From Sabulibacter ruber (GTDB lineage Bacteria; Bacteroidota; Bacteroidia; Cytophagales; Hymenobacteraceae), in NCBI RefSeq assembly GCF_017355955.1, contig NZ_JAFFID010000001.1, forward strand, positions 1,550,001-1,614,000: a stretch of 64,000 bases of DNA, given 5' to 3'. The notes beneath the pieces were generated by a model. It searched no databases and was not told the DNA's origin. It saw only the letters and a program-made list of their open reading frames with translations. Positions 18,064 to 25,647 of this stretch are shown here, piece by piece. The stretch's first letter is position 1. The number at the start of each line of letters is the position of its first letter. The translations under genes were made by a program, and so were the position numbers.

Positions 18064-19517
18064 TGGGACAAGCAGATGGATTCTTAAAATATAACCGCGA
18101 GGTGCCCGGCACCCGCGACCCCAAAGTACGCGTAAACGATTCAAACGAGATTTACCTCCCGTTCCCCGAGGAGAAAACCAAACAACAGGCCGCCCGCTGC
18201 ATGGACTGCGGCATTCCGTTCTGCCACAACGGCTGTCCGCTGGGCAACCTGATACCGGATTTCAACGATGCCGTGCTGGAAGGCGATTGGGAACGCGCGG
18301 CCCGCGTGCTGTACCGCACCAACAACTTCCCGGAGTTCACCGGCCGCATCTGCCCCGCGCCCTGCGAGAGCAGCTGCGTGTTGTCTATCAACAAGCGCCC
18401 GGTGACCATTGAGCACATTGAGAAGTCCATTGCCGAGAAGTCTTTTGAACTGGGCCTGGTGAAACCCGAGCCGCCTCAGAAACGCACCGGCAAGAAAGTA
18501 GCCGTGGTAGGTTCTGGTCCGGCTGGACTGGCCGCTGCCGCTCAGTTGAACCGCGCAGGCCACAAAGTGACCGTGTTTGAGAAAGACGAGAAAGCCGGCG
18601 GCTTGCTGCGTTACGGCATCCCGGATTTCAAGCTGGAGAAATGGACCATTGACCGCCGGTTGGCCATTCTGGAAGCTGAGGGCATCAAGTTCAAGCTCAA
18701 CCGCAGAATTGGGCAGGATACCACTTTGAAGAAACTGTACCGGAAATACGATGCGGTCTTGCTCTGCATTGGGGCTACCAAACCGCGGGCTATCTCTATT
18801 CCGGGCAATCACCTCAAGGGCATCCACTTCGCCATGGATTACCTGGGCCTGCACAACCGTCGCGTAGACGGTGCCCAGATTGCGCCTGAGACCGACATCA
18901 ACGCCTTTGGTAAGCACGTACTGGTCATTGGCGGCGGCGACACCGGCTCTGACTGCGTGGGTACCGCCAACCGCCAGTTCGCCAAATCCATCACGCAGCT
19001 GCAGTATCGCTTCATGCCCAGCTCCGAGCGGCACCCCACCAACCCGTGGCCAGAAGTACCCGTGACGTTCTCCTCTTCCTCTTCGCACGAGGAAGGCTGC
19101 GAGCGCAGCTGGGGCTGGCTGAACAAGGAGTTCATCGCTGATGAAAACGGGCACGTGAAAGGCTTGCGCGTGGTGGAACTGGAATGGAAGAACCAGTCGG
19201 AATACACCGAGAAACCCAACAGTGAGAAAATCCTTCCCTGCGACTTAGCTTTGATCGCGATTGGCTACGAACGCCCCGAGCACGATGCCTTCACCGCCAA
19301 CTTCAAATTTGAGCTGGACCGCCGCGGTAACTTTAAACTGAACGACTGGCAAACCAACATCCCGGGCATCTTCTCGGCCGGTGACGCTTGCCGTGGTCAG
19401 TCATTGGTGGTGTGGGCCATCTCAGACGGCCGCGAGGCTGCCCGCGCCATAGACGTGTACCTGATGGGCGAATCTGAACTGCCATCCAAAGAGCTATCTA
19501 AGTACCAGCTGTTTTAA
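18063..19517 (+). CDS. gltD: Glutamate synthase, small (beta) subunit
   Basis: A 484-residue flavoprotein that passes electrons from NAD(P)H to GltB. N-terminal Fe-S cluster cysteines are visible in CMDCGIPFCHNGCPLGN and CPAPCESSC. The FAD site is VVGSGPAGLAAAAQLNRAG (about residues 147-165) and the NAD(P)H site VIGGGDTGSDCVG (about 288-300). The ATG overlaps the gltB stop (TAATG), so the two are translationally coupled. A terminator follows at 19562-19604. A C-terminal FAD-contact motif, GIFSAGDACRGQSLVVWA, is intact. Confidence 0.98.
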   Translation: MGQADGFLKYNREVPGTRDPKVRVNDSNEIYLPFPEEKTKQQAARCMDCGIPFCHNGCPLGNLIPDFNDAVLEGDWERAARVLYRTNNFPEFTGRICPAPCESSCVLSINKRPVTIEHIEKSIAEKSFELGLVKPEPPQKRTGKKVAVVGSGPAGLAAAAQLNRAGHKVTVFEKDEKAGGLLRYGIPDFKLEKWTIDRRLAILEAEGIKFKLNRRIGQDTTLKKLYRKYDAVLLCIGATKPRAISIPGNHLKGIHFAMDYLGLHNRRVDGAQIAPETDINAFGKHVLVIGGGDTGSDCVGTANRQFAKSITQLQYRFMPSSERHPTNPWPEVPVTFSSSSSHEEGCERSWGWLNKEFIADENGHVKGLRVVELEWKNQSEYTEKPNSEKILPCDLALIAIGYERPEHDAFTANFKFELDRRGNFKLNDWQTNIPGIFSAGDACRGQSLVVWAISDGREAARAIDVYLMGESELPSKELSKYQLF

Positions 19518-19561
19518 TTGGTATCACGAAGCACGTATCAGGTAGCACGATAATAGAATTG

Positions 19562-19604
19562 AAAGCCCCGTGCTCGCCTGTTCGGCGAGGCGGGGCTTTT
19601 CGTT
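19562..19604 (+). terminator. Intrinsic terminator of gltBD
   Basis: AAAGCCCCG (19562-19570) pairs with CGGGGCTTT (19591-19599), with an inner stem CTCGCC/GGCGAG and a trailing T run. Confidence 0.9.
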
Positions 19605-19608
19605 TTAT

Positions 19609-19640
19609 GCCTGTTTTCTAAGAAAAAGGCCTGAAAGGCT
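19609..19640. repeat. Family C intergenic motif
   Basis: GCCTGTTTTCTAAGAAA followed by GGCCTGAAAGGC, immediately after the gltBD terminator. Confidence 0.55.
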
Positions 19641-19765
19641 ATTGTTGCGTGAAAGCGTTCTCAGGTTCAGATCACCGTGTAATGCAGAAAAGGGGAATGG
19701 TAGAGACAAGGCACTGCCTTGTCTACACGACACCTGATCCTCTGTTTATCCATGTTAGAGAAATT

Positions 19766-19828
19766 CTATGGCGCGGAAGTTACTTCCGTGACTTTCTCGT
19801 TAGGCACGTAAGTAAATCCGCGCCATAG
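19766..19828. repeat. Family A palindromic repeat, copy 1
   Basis: CTATGGCGCGGA (19766-19777) pairs with TCCGCGCCATAG (19817-19828). The inner parts TTACTTCCGTG and CACGTAAGTAA are imperfectly complementary. The ends are shared with copies at 32230-32297 and 59175-59250. It is non-coding and lies between gltD and the hydrolase gene. Confidence 0.75.
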
Positions 19829-19866
19829 GTAAGCAGGACGTGTACTATTTATCCTCCCTCTTTCAA

Positions 19867-19897
19867 GCCTGTTTTCTTGAAATCTCCCCAAAAACAG
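19867..19897. repeat. Family C intergenic motif
   Basis: GCCTGTTTTCTTGAAA, then CCCCAAAAACAG, five bases before the annotated hydrolase start. Confidence 0.5.
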
Positions 19898-19901
19898 AAA
19901 T

Positions 19902-20798
19902 ATGCTTACCCTGCACGTACAAGGGTTAGTCATCATCACCCAAGCCATGGAAATGAAAGAGCGAGATTATACTGCCAACGGCATTTACCTGCACACCTTT
20001 GAGGCCGGAGAACCTCGTCAACCAACCATCCTGTTTTTGCACGGCTTCCCGGAGTTTGGGTACGGTTGGAGGAAACAGCTCAGCTTCTTCACGGATCAAG
20101 GCTGGCACGCGGTGGCCCCGGACCAGCGGGGATATAATCTGAGCAGCAAACCGCAGGAAGTGGAGGCCTACACCATTGACCAACTCACGCAGGACATGGT
20201 GGAACTTATCCCGCAGATTAGCCAAGGGAAAGTGGTAGTGGTGGGACATGACTGGGGCGGGGCCGTGGCATGGAACCTGGCTTTGGAACATCCTGCGTTG
20301 CTGGAGAAACTGGTTATCCTGAACATGCCGCATCCAAAAGTAATTCATGAGCACCTGACGCATAACCCCAAACAGATGCTCAGAAGTTGGTACGCCGGCT
20401 TCTTTCAACTCCCTGGGGTTCCGGAAACGGTGAACAGCGCATTTGATTTCCAACTTATGAAAACCGCCATGACCAGAACCGCTAAACCGGGCACTTTTTC
20501 AGAAGAAGAGCTGGAAACGTACAAGAAAGCCTGGGAGCAACTGGGTGCTTTGGAAGCCATGATCAATTGGTACCGGGCTTACAAATACAACCCCATTGAA
20601 CCAGACCATAAGATTAGCGTTCCTACCCTCATGATCTGGGGAAAACAGGATCAGTTCCTGGGCACAGAATTGGCTCAGCCCAGCATGGAACAATGCAACC
20701 AGGGAAAACTCATCTTCCTAGAAGAAGCCACCCATTGGCTGCACCATGAAGAACCAGACAAGGTAAACCAACTGATGTTAGACTTTCTGCGGGAGTAA
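19902..20798 (+). CDS. Alpha/beta hydrolase, epoxide-hydrolase-like
   Basis: A cytoplasmic alpha/beta hydrolase of up to 298 residues. The oxyanion motif HGFPEFGYGW and the nucleophile elbow GHDWGGAVAW place Asp, not Ser, at the nucleophile, which marks the epoxide hydrolase/haloalkane dehalogenase branch. The acid is in IWGKQDQFLG and the His in THWLHHEEPDKV. The true start may be ATG 19947 or 19953 (MEMKERDYTANGIYLHTFEAG), because the first 15 residues do not look like the family. The gene is isolated, between repeat elements and the minus-strand DUF6600 gene. Confidence 0.85.
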   Translation: MLTLHVQGLVIITQAMEMKERDYTANGIYLHTFEAGEPRQPTILFLHGFPEFGYGWRKQLSFFTDQGWHAVAPDQRGYNLSSKPQEVEAYTIDQLTQDMVELIPQISQGKVVVVGHDWGGAVAWNLALEHPALLEKLVILNMPHPKVIHEHLTHNPKQMLRSWYAGFFQLPGVPETVNSAFDFQLMKTAMTRTAKPGTFSEEELETYKKAWEQLGALEAMINWYRAYKYNPIEPDHKISVPTLMIWGKQDQFLGTELAQPSMEQCNQGKLIFLEEATHWLHHEEPDKVNQLMLDFLRE

Positions 20799-20937
20799 GC
20801 AGCGGGATAAGGTGGCTCAGAAGATTTGGTGCTGAGCACCCAAAACCAGGTAATCTTTCTACTCTTATTTTCATGCTAAAACCACGAAAACAGTTCAAAA
20901 ACAGCTTTTCAACCCATCAGCACCTTTAGAAACAGCA

Positions 20938-20968
20938 CAAAAAAAACCGCACCTCAAAGAAGTGCGGC
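20938..20968 (-). terminator. Terminator of the DUF6600 gene
   Basis: CCGCAC (20947-20952) and GTGCGG (20962-20967) form the stem. On the minus strand the hairpin is followed by a run of about nine T, fitting termination of the minus-strand gene ending at 20998. Confidence 0.8.
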
Positions 20969-20997
20969 TTTCCTATCATTCATTAAATCAGCACTAT

Positions 20998-22323
20998 TTA
21001 ATTACGACCTCGCTGGCCTCCATCCCTTCCTGAGTCGGCACCCCCTTGGCGGGAAGAGCTTCTTTGGGCAGGAGCTTGCGCGGGAGCAGATCCCTGGCGG
21101 CTGCGCTGCTGGTATTGCCCTGACCCCGAGGATTCTTGCCGGGACCGGGTCTGGTATTGTCCTTGGCTTGGAGCCTCGCTTCTGCGGGTAGAGTACCCAC
21201 TCTGGGAGCGTTCAGCAGAGCCATAGCCGGTAGAGGCATCTCGGGTACCGGTGGTTTCCATCTGTCTGGAACGTCTTGGGTAATCGGTTCCCTCAGTGCG
21301 CGATGGACTTGAATACTCCCCGGTAGCGGCAGGCGATCTACGCACGCTTTCCCTTTCCCGGGTTCCTTCAACGGTACTGCGCTGCTCGCCGGTGGCTTCT
21401 ACCCCAGTGCGGCTTCTGGAAGAAGAATACCCATCATTGCTGGTACGGGTGCGGGAGGTTGATCCATCCATATCAGCGCGGCTCCGGTCTGCATTGCTGC
21501 TGCGGTCACTTCGGCCAACCGTCTCCCGGCTTTCATTGAAACGTGAACGGGAAGTATTATCCCGGGCGATTACCCTGGTTGGTGCTTCCTCGCGGCGCGA
21601 GTTTACGTCTGGCCGGTAAATCCGGACGGAGTTGTCTGCTACGGCGGTTCTGCCAGGTCTGCTGTCACGATCTACCCGGTACACGTTCACCTTGCGGTTG
21701 GTGGCTCGTTCAATGTCCTGGTTGCGGGGACCGTACACGTACCGGCGGTTATCGCGCTCATAGTAGTTGTTGATGATGGTGGTATTATGGTAAATGTTCA
21801 CCACCCGGGTTCTGGGCACGCAGTAGTCATAGATGCGTGGGCTGGTGATATACATCACCGGAACAAAAATCCATCTAACCGGAGCCACCACATACGTCAC
21901 CCTTGGTCCCATAGGCGCCCAACCGTAGTAGCCGCCGCCGTTACGCCAATCTACCCAGGCCGGTCCCCACTCATTGCCGGGTACCCAAAGCCAGCCGTAG
22001 AAATCGTCATAATACCAGCGGCCGTAGTGGAACGGTGCCCAGCCCCAGTCATAGTCAGAAACCCATGTGTTGCCGTACTCGGTCATCACCCAGTGCCCGC
22101 GGGTGGCATAGGGCTGAAAGTCACGCTCCACACTGGGTGACCACACATAGCCGTACTCGGGATCCCGAATCCAGCGGCCGTAGCGGTCCAGTTCGTCATA
22201 AAACGTCTGGAAAGACACCTGGTCTCCCGGACGTGCTGCCTGCGCCTCCGGAGAAGCTGCCAGGCCCAAGGTCAGAAGCATCAAAGCTCCCCAAACCCAC
22301 AGATTGTTAATAAAGGTTTTCAT
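20998..22323 (-). CDS. DUF6600 secreted protein with Arg/Ser-rich tail
   Basis: A 441-residue exported protein. The signal peptide (about residues 1-29, ending near AQAA) is followed by an aromatic Trp/Tyr/Gly-rich domain (residues about 35-200: GRWIRDPEYGYVWSP, then WGWAPFHYGRWYYDDFYGWL). This matches the DUF6600 domain of Bacteroidota and Proteobacteria, whose function is unknown. From about residue 210 to the end it is disordered and rich in Arg, Ser, Gly and Gln, with repeated SRSR, SRQ and QRSR units. The tail is strongly cationic, which suggests contact with polyanionic surface material or nucleic acid outside the cell (inference). Confidence 0.8.
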   Translation of the reverse strand: MKTFINNLWVWGALMLLTLGLAASPEAQAARPGDQVSFQTFYDELDRYGRWIRDPEYGYVWSPSVERDFQPYATRGHWVMTEYGNTWVSDYDWGWAPFHYGRWYYDDFYGWLWVPGNEWGPAWVDWRNGGGYYGWAPMGPRVTYVVAPVRWIFVPVMYITSPRIYDYCVPRTRVVNIYHNTTIINNYYERDNRRYVYGPRNQDIERATNRKVNVYRVDRDSRPGRTAVADNSVRIYRPDVNSRREEAPTRVIARDNTSRSRFNESRETVGRSDRSSNADRSRADMDGSTSRTRTSNDGYSSSRSRTGVEATGEQRSTVEGTRERESVRRSPAATGEYSSPSRTEGTDYPRRSRQMETTGTRDASTGYGSAERSQSGYSTRRSEAPSQGQYQTRSRQESSGSGQYQQRSRQGSAPAQAPAQRSSSRQGGADSGRDGGQRGRN

Positions 22324-22661
22324 GTGTACTGAAGTTTATAACCAAACAGCTGCCTCATGTTGGGAGCATTTACCAGCTTGTTGATTGCGGTATAGGAGAA
22401 AACACCTCCTAAGTGCTTTAAACCAAACATCTTGCCAAAACATATAATTTTACTAATCTTCTCTAAATTAAAATCATAAGCGGAAAAGCTCCCTAAAATC
22501 AGCCTAAAAGCAGCCCTGAAAACGAATAGACTTATTTGTAGTGGCTATGCGAAGAACGTAGAACCAAAGCAATCTTTTGTAAGACTTTTCTTATCTTTGC
22601 ATCATCATGAAAACCCTCCCCCAGGTTCCTTCATGCTCTCTCGTATTAGCAGAGTATTGAC
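22324..22661. other. Divergent intergenic region
   Basis: This gap lies between the divergent DUF6600 and sensor-kinase genes. Part is AT-rich (22430-22480). A family-C-like string (CAGCCTAAAAGCAGCCCTGAAAACG) lies at about 22499-22523. A TATCTTTG box at 22592-22599 is a likely -7 element for the kinase gene. Nothing else was recognised. Confidence 0.4.
22592..22599 (+). promoter_or_regulatory. Probable -7 promoter box of the sensor kinase gene
   Basis: TATCTTTG is an exact match to the Bacteroidota TAnnTTTG box, about 63 bases before the TTG start of the kinase. No convincing TTG -33 box is seen at the right distance. Confidence 0.45.
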
Positions 22662-23990
22662 TTGAACTTTTACTTTTTTAGTACTCCTCCCTCCTCCCAG
22701 GCAGAAGCGTTTAGGCAGGAGTATTCTTTGCAGAACCTGAGAAAGCTTCGGCTGGCCTCTACCATTACCCAGTTGGTACCTTGTGGTATTTTGCTGTTGC
22801 CGCTGGCATTTCCGTTCCTCAGCCACATCCCGCACGTCAACTTCTTCAGGGGTTTGAACATCTCCCTGGCCTTCGCCTCGGCCCTGTTCCAGGTGATGGA
22901 ATGTTTCTGCTTTAACTCCCAGAAAACCCAGGACCAAGTCTGGAAGGCCCAATTGCTGTGCCTCCTGTTTGCGTTTACGTTGATTCTTTCCTGCCTGGGT
23001 ATCACCTACATTGCCCAGAGCAACCCCAAAAACACGCTCACCATGTACTTGCTGGGCTTGGTGACGGTGGCGTTTCTCTGGGACTTTGAATATTACGAAT
23101 CTCTGGCTCTGGTGGTGCTCTCAACGCTTGCTTTTTCTGGAGTACTGGGCCTGACGTCTCTGCCCATGGACCAGGTGGTCCTGAACCACTGCATGTCCTT
23201 TGTGATCATGACGTGCTTCTTTGTGTTATCCAGGGTGATGTACAGCCACCGGGCCACTTATTTTCTGCAACTCAAGGAGATTGAGGAAAAGAACCTGGAA
23301 ATAGAAAAGGTAAGCCGGGCCAAGTCCGAGATTTTGGGCGTGGTAGCTCATGACCTCAGGAGCCCCTTCAACAACATTGAAATGCTCACCTCCCTTTTGC
23401 AGAAGCAGACGAACTCCCCGGAACAACAGCAGCAATACCTTAACCTGATCCTGACCAGCTGCCAGTCCTCGCGGCACATCATCAAAGAACTGCTTTACCT
23501 GTCCAAGGAAGAGCAGCAGGATAGCATTCCGCTGGAGAAAACAAATCTCTGCACTTTGCTGCAGGAGGTGCAACAAGAATGGGAAACCCAACTGCAAGGC
23601 TCCCGCCTCCTGAAACTCACCTACTCAGATACTCCGCTGTACGCCAACCTGAACAAGGAACGGTTCCAGCGCATCATGAACAACCTGCTTTCCAATGCGG
23701 TGAAGTTCACTCCCCACCAGGGCGAAATCACCATAGGATTGCAGCGAGCCGATAAAAAACTGCTCCTCACGGTGGCTGACAACGGCATTGGCATCCCAGA
23801 TAAGTTCAAGGCGCAGCTCTTTGATCGGTTCTCCAAAGCCCGGCGGCGCGGCCTCAAAGGTGAGAAATCCACGGGATTGGGTCTTAGCATCTGCCGGCAG
23901 CTGGTAGAAAAGCACGGCGGCTCCATAGACGTAGAAAGCCAGGAACGCAAAGGCACAACCTTCCAGATTATCTTGCCCGCAGTCAACTGA
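22662..23990 (+). CDS. Membrane sensor histidine kinase
   Basis: A 442-residue kinase. Five or six membrane helices fill about residues 35-200, with no periplasmic sensor domain, so the signal is probably sensed in or at the membrane. A short coiled coil (QLKEIEEKNLEIEKVSRAKSE) leads to the H-box VVAHDLRSPFNNIEML with phospho-acceptor His230. The ATPase domain has N box NNLLSNAVKF, G1 VADNGIGIP and G2 STGLGLSICRQLV. The start is TTG 22662: an in-frame stop lies at 22647-22649 and no ATG is available. No response regulator is adjacent, so it is an orphan here. Confidence 0.9.
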   Translation: MNFYFFSTPPSSQAEAFRQEYSLQNLRKLRLASTITQLVPCGILLLPLAFPFLSHIPHVNFFRGLNISLAFASALFQVMECFCFNSQKTQDQVWKAQLLCLLFAFTLILSCLGITYIAQSNPKNTLTMYLLGLVTVAFLWDFEYYESLALVVLSTLAFSGVLGLTSLPMDQVVLNHCMSFVIMTCFFVLSRVMYSHRATYFLQLKEIEEKNLEIEKVSRAKSEILGVVAHDLRSPFNNIEMLTSLLQKQTNSPEQQQQYLNLILTSCQSSRHIIKELLYLSKEEQQDSIPLEKTNLCTLLQEVQQEWETQLQGSRLLKLTYSDTPLYANLNKERFQRIMNNLLSNAVKFTPHQGEITIGLQRADKKLLLTVADNGIGIPDKFKAQLFDRFSKARRRGLKGEKSTGLGLSICRQLVEKHGGSIDVESQERKGTTFQIILPAVN

Positions 23991-24008
23991 CCAGCTGCTT
24001 CGCTTTTT

Positions 24009-24040
24009 GGGCTGTTTTCACTAAAACAGGCTTTAAACGC
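24009..24040. repeat. Family C intergenic motif
   Basis: GGGCTGTTTTCACTAAAACAG, then GCTTTAAACGC, about 20 bases after the kinase stop. The inner CTGTTTT/AAAACAG is a small hairpin that could help end transcription. Confidence 0.55.
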
Positions 24041-24128
24041 AACACAGGTGCCACTATGATGGTGTCTCTCTGAATGATAGCGCCCTGAATTACCAGGATG
24101 ATCTTCCTGCACAATTTTGCCCGAGGGC

Positions 24129-24159
24129 TTGCACAGTAAGTTTCCATGATGCACCTTTG
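24129..24159 (+). promoter_or_regulatory. Promoter of the SAM-riboswitch operon
   Basis: TTG at 24129-24131, 20 bases, then CACCTTTG at 24152-24159. The same TTG-N20-CACCTTTG layout is found before marR (44725-44755). Transcription would start near 24166, about 30 bases before the riboswitch aptamer. Confidence 0.6.
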
Positions 24160-24196
24160 CGGAAGTAAAGTCAAAATTACCCCTCCGGGGCATTGA

Positions 24197-24294
24197 TTTA
24201 TTAAGAAGAAGGGAGAGAACAGGCTCTGTGAACTTCTAGCAACTTAGGTAAGACTAGGTGCTAAATCCTGCCTAATTAAACTAGGAAAAATAAA
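24197..24294 (+). ncRNA. SAM-I riboswitch aptamer
   Basis: The conserved SAM-I core appears in order: AAGAAGAAGGGAGAGAAC, then AGGCTCTGTGAACTTCTAGC with AAC, then AGGTGCTAAATCCTGCC. Helices fit: P1 TTTATT (24197-24202) with AATAAA (24289-24294); P2 AGAAG (24204-24208) with CTTCT (24233-24237); P3 CTTAG (24243-24247) with CTAGG (24254-24258) using one G-U pair; P4 CCT/AGG. The aptamer binds S-adenosylmethionine and normally switches off methionine or sulfur genes. It lies about 370 bases upstream of the ATP-grasp gene, with a leader peptide in between. The assignment was made by eye. Confidence 0.8.
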
Positions 24295-24303
24295 GAACAG
24301 CCC

Positions 24304-24408
24304 ATGCATCCTTCTTTGCTTTCTCAGACAGCATCTCGGGGAGTACTCCTGCCCCATTCTCTCAAGGCCAATTCCCATCCGGCTTCTGATTGTTGTTGCT
24401 GTTGCTGA
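24304..24408 (+). CDS. Poly-cysteine leader peptide (candidate)
   Basis: A 34-codon ORF starts 10 bases after the riboswitch P1 helix and ends in five consecutive Cys codons (TGT TGT TGC TGT TGC) directly before TGA. The peptide starts MHPSLLSQTASRG and ends HPASDCCCCC. A weak purine stretch (TAGGAAAAATAAAG) precedes it. A Cys run just before the stop, downstream of a SAM riboswitch and upstream of a probable sulfur-related operon, suggests an upstream ORF whose translation reports cysteine supply, as known for poly-Cys leaders in mycobacteria. A chance product of a TTG/TGC repeat is the alternative. Confidence 0.45.
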   Translation: MHPSLLSQTASRGVLLPHSLKANSHPASDCCCCC

Positions 24409-24661
24409 ATTCCCTCATTCTGAAATAAGACGAACATCAGGTCTCTGCACCAGCGGTTTTCAAGCATCGTTTCTGGGCTTTTTCAGGCTTCTTTTTCAAA
24501 AGTACCCCTGAAGTACCAACCTGATCAACGTCCTCTTTTTCATCCAACAGATTTTCTGTAGCGCCAGATTTTTATTCATCAAACCTAATAATCACCAAAC
24601 TCTATTAAACCTATAGAGTATATCATTAACTTTCTTGCACACTACACAACCCATCACTAAA
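24409..24661 (+). other. Leader RNA between leader peptide and ATP-grasp gene
   Basis: About 250 bases of untranslated leader. A possible stem, TTCAGG (24484-24489) with CCTGAA, is interrupted by a T-rich run near 24490-24500 and overlaps a family-C-like string. It could serve as an attenuator, but the pairing is short. No further ORF was recognised. Confidence 0.3.
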
Positions 24662-25645
24662 ATGAGCACGAACAACCAAGTAAAACCGATTGCCATTTTC
24701 CACGAGCACCCAGACTGGTTCAAGCCTTTGTTTGAAGAGCTAGAGAACAGAGGAATCCCTTACGTGCGCCTGAACGCCGCTGAGCACACCTATGACCTGG
24801 CCGAAGAGGAAACTCCTTACAGCCTTTTCTTCAACCGCATGAGCCCATCTGCTTATTTACGCGGCAATGAGAACGGCATTTTCTATACTTTGGGCTTACT
24901 GGGTCACCTGGAGCGCACCGGCACTCCTACCGTGAACGGCCACAAAGCCTTCCAATACGAAACCAACAAAGCCCTGCAGCTTTCCCTGTTACAATCGCTG
25001 GGTTTGCCTTACCCTAAAGCCCGCGTGATCAACCACGCCTCCCAGGCTGTGAAAGCCGCCGATGGGCTGCGTTTCCCGGTGGTGGTGAAAGCCAACATTG
25101 GCGGAAGCGGCGCCGGTATTGTGAAATATGACTCCGTAGAAGCCTTGGCGCTAGCCGTTGCCAACAATGAGATTGACCTGGGCATTGACCACACCGCGCT
25201 GGTGCAGGAGTTCATCCCGGCCCGTGGCGGTTACATCCACCGAGTGGAGACCCTGGGCGGCAAATACCTGTACGCCATTAAAGTGTACACCACCGGCGAA
25301 AGCTTCAACCTGTGCCCCGCTGATATCTGCCAGACCACTACCGGTGTGGAGCTGGTGCGCAACGCCTGCGCCCTGGATGCGCCTAAAAACGGCCTCAAAG
25401 TGGAAGGCTATACCCCAGACCAGGAAGTGATTGATGCTATTGAGGCTATTGTGCAGAACTCGGGCATTGACGTGGGCGGCATTGAGTACATCGTTGACGA
25501 CCGCGACGGCCAGCTGTACTACTATGACGTGAACGCACTGTCTAACTTCGTGGCCGATGCCGTGAACGTGATCGGGTTCAATCCGCACCAGCGTCTGGTA
25601 GACTTCCTGGAGAAAAAGGCGCAACTGGTAACCGAGGAGGTATAA
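24662..25645 (+). CDS. ATP-grasp family ligase (RimK-like)
   Basis: A 327-residue enzyme from ATG 24662 (the frame extends to a TTG at 24635). An N-terminal domain (IAIFHEHPDWFKPLFEELE) precedes the ATP-grasp fold: VNGHKAFQYETNKALQLSLL, then FPVVVKANIGGSGAGIVKY (the glycine-rich ATP loop), VQEFIPARGGYIHRVETL, and the metal-binding end DGQLYYYDVNALSNFV. ATP-grasp enzymes join a carboxylate to an amine or thiol through an acyl-phosphate. The substrate is unknown. It is followed two bases later by a flavin monooxygenase gene and controlled by a SAM riboswitch, suggesting a role in sulfur or methionine-linked metabolism (inference). Confidence 0.85.
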   Translation: MSTNNQVKPIAIFHEHPDWFKPLFEELENRGIPYVRLNAAEHTYDLAEEETPYSLFFNRMSPSAYLRGNENGIFYTLGLLGHLERTGTPTVNGHKAFQYETNKALQLSLLQSLGLPYPKARVINHASQAVKAADGLRFPVVVKANIGGSGAGIVKYDSVEALALAVANNEIDLGIDHTALVQEFIPARGGYIHRVETLGGKYLYAIKVYTTGESFNLCPADICQTTTGVELVRNACALDAPKNGLKVEGYTPDQEVIDAIEAIVQNSGIDVGGIEYIVDDRDGQLYYYDVNALSNFVADAVNVIGFNPHQRLVDFLEKKAQLVTEEV

Positions 25646-25647
25646 GC

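Noticed and set aside
23983..24174. 63-codon minus-strand open frame downstream of the sensor kinase
   Set aside because: It looked briefly like a small gene (METYCASPR...), but it overlaps the promoter of the riboswitch operon and a family C motif, and has no ribosome site.
24390..24406. Microsatellite-type TTG/TGC repeat
   Set aside because: Considered as plain slippage repeat, but its frame gives exactly five Cys codons before a stop, so it is reported as a leader-peptide candidate instead.
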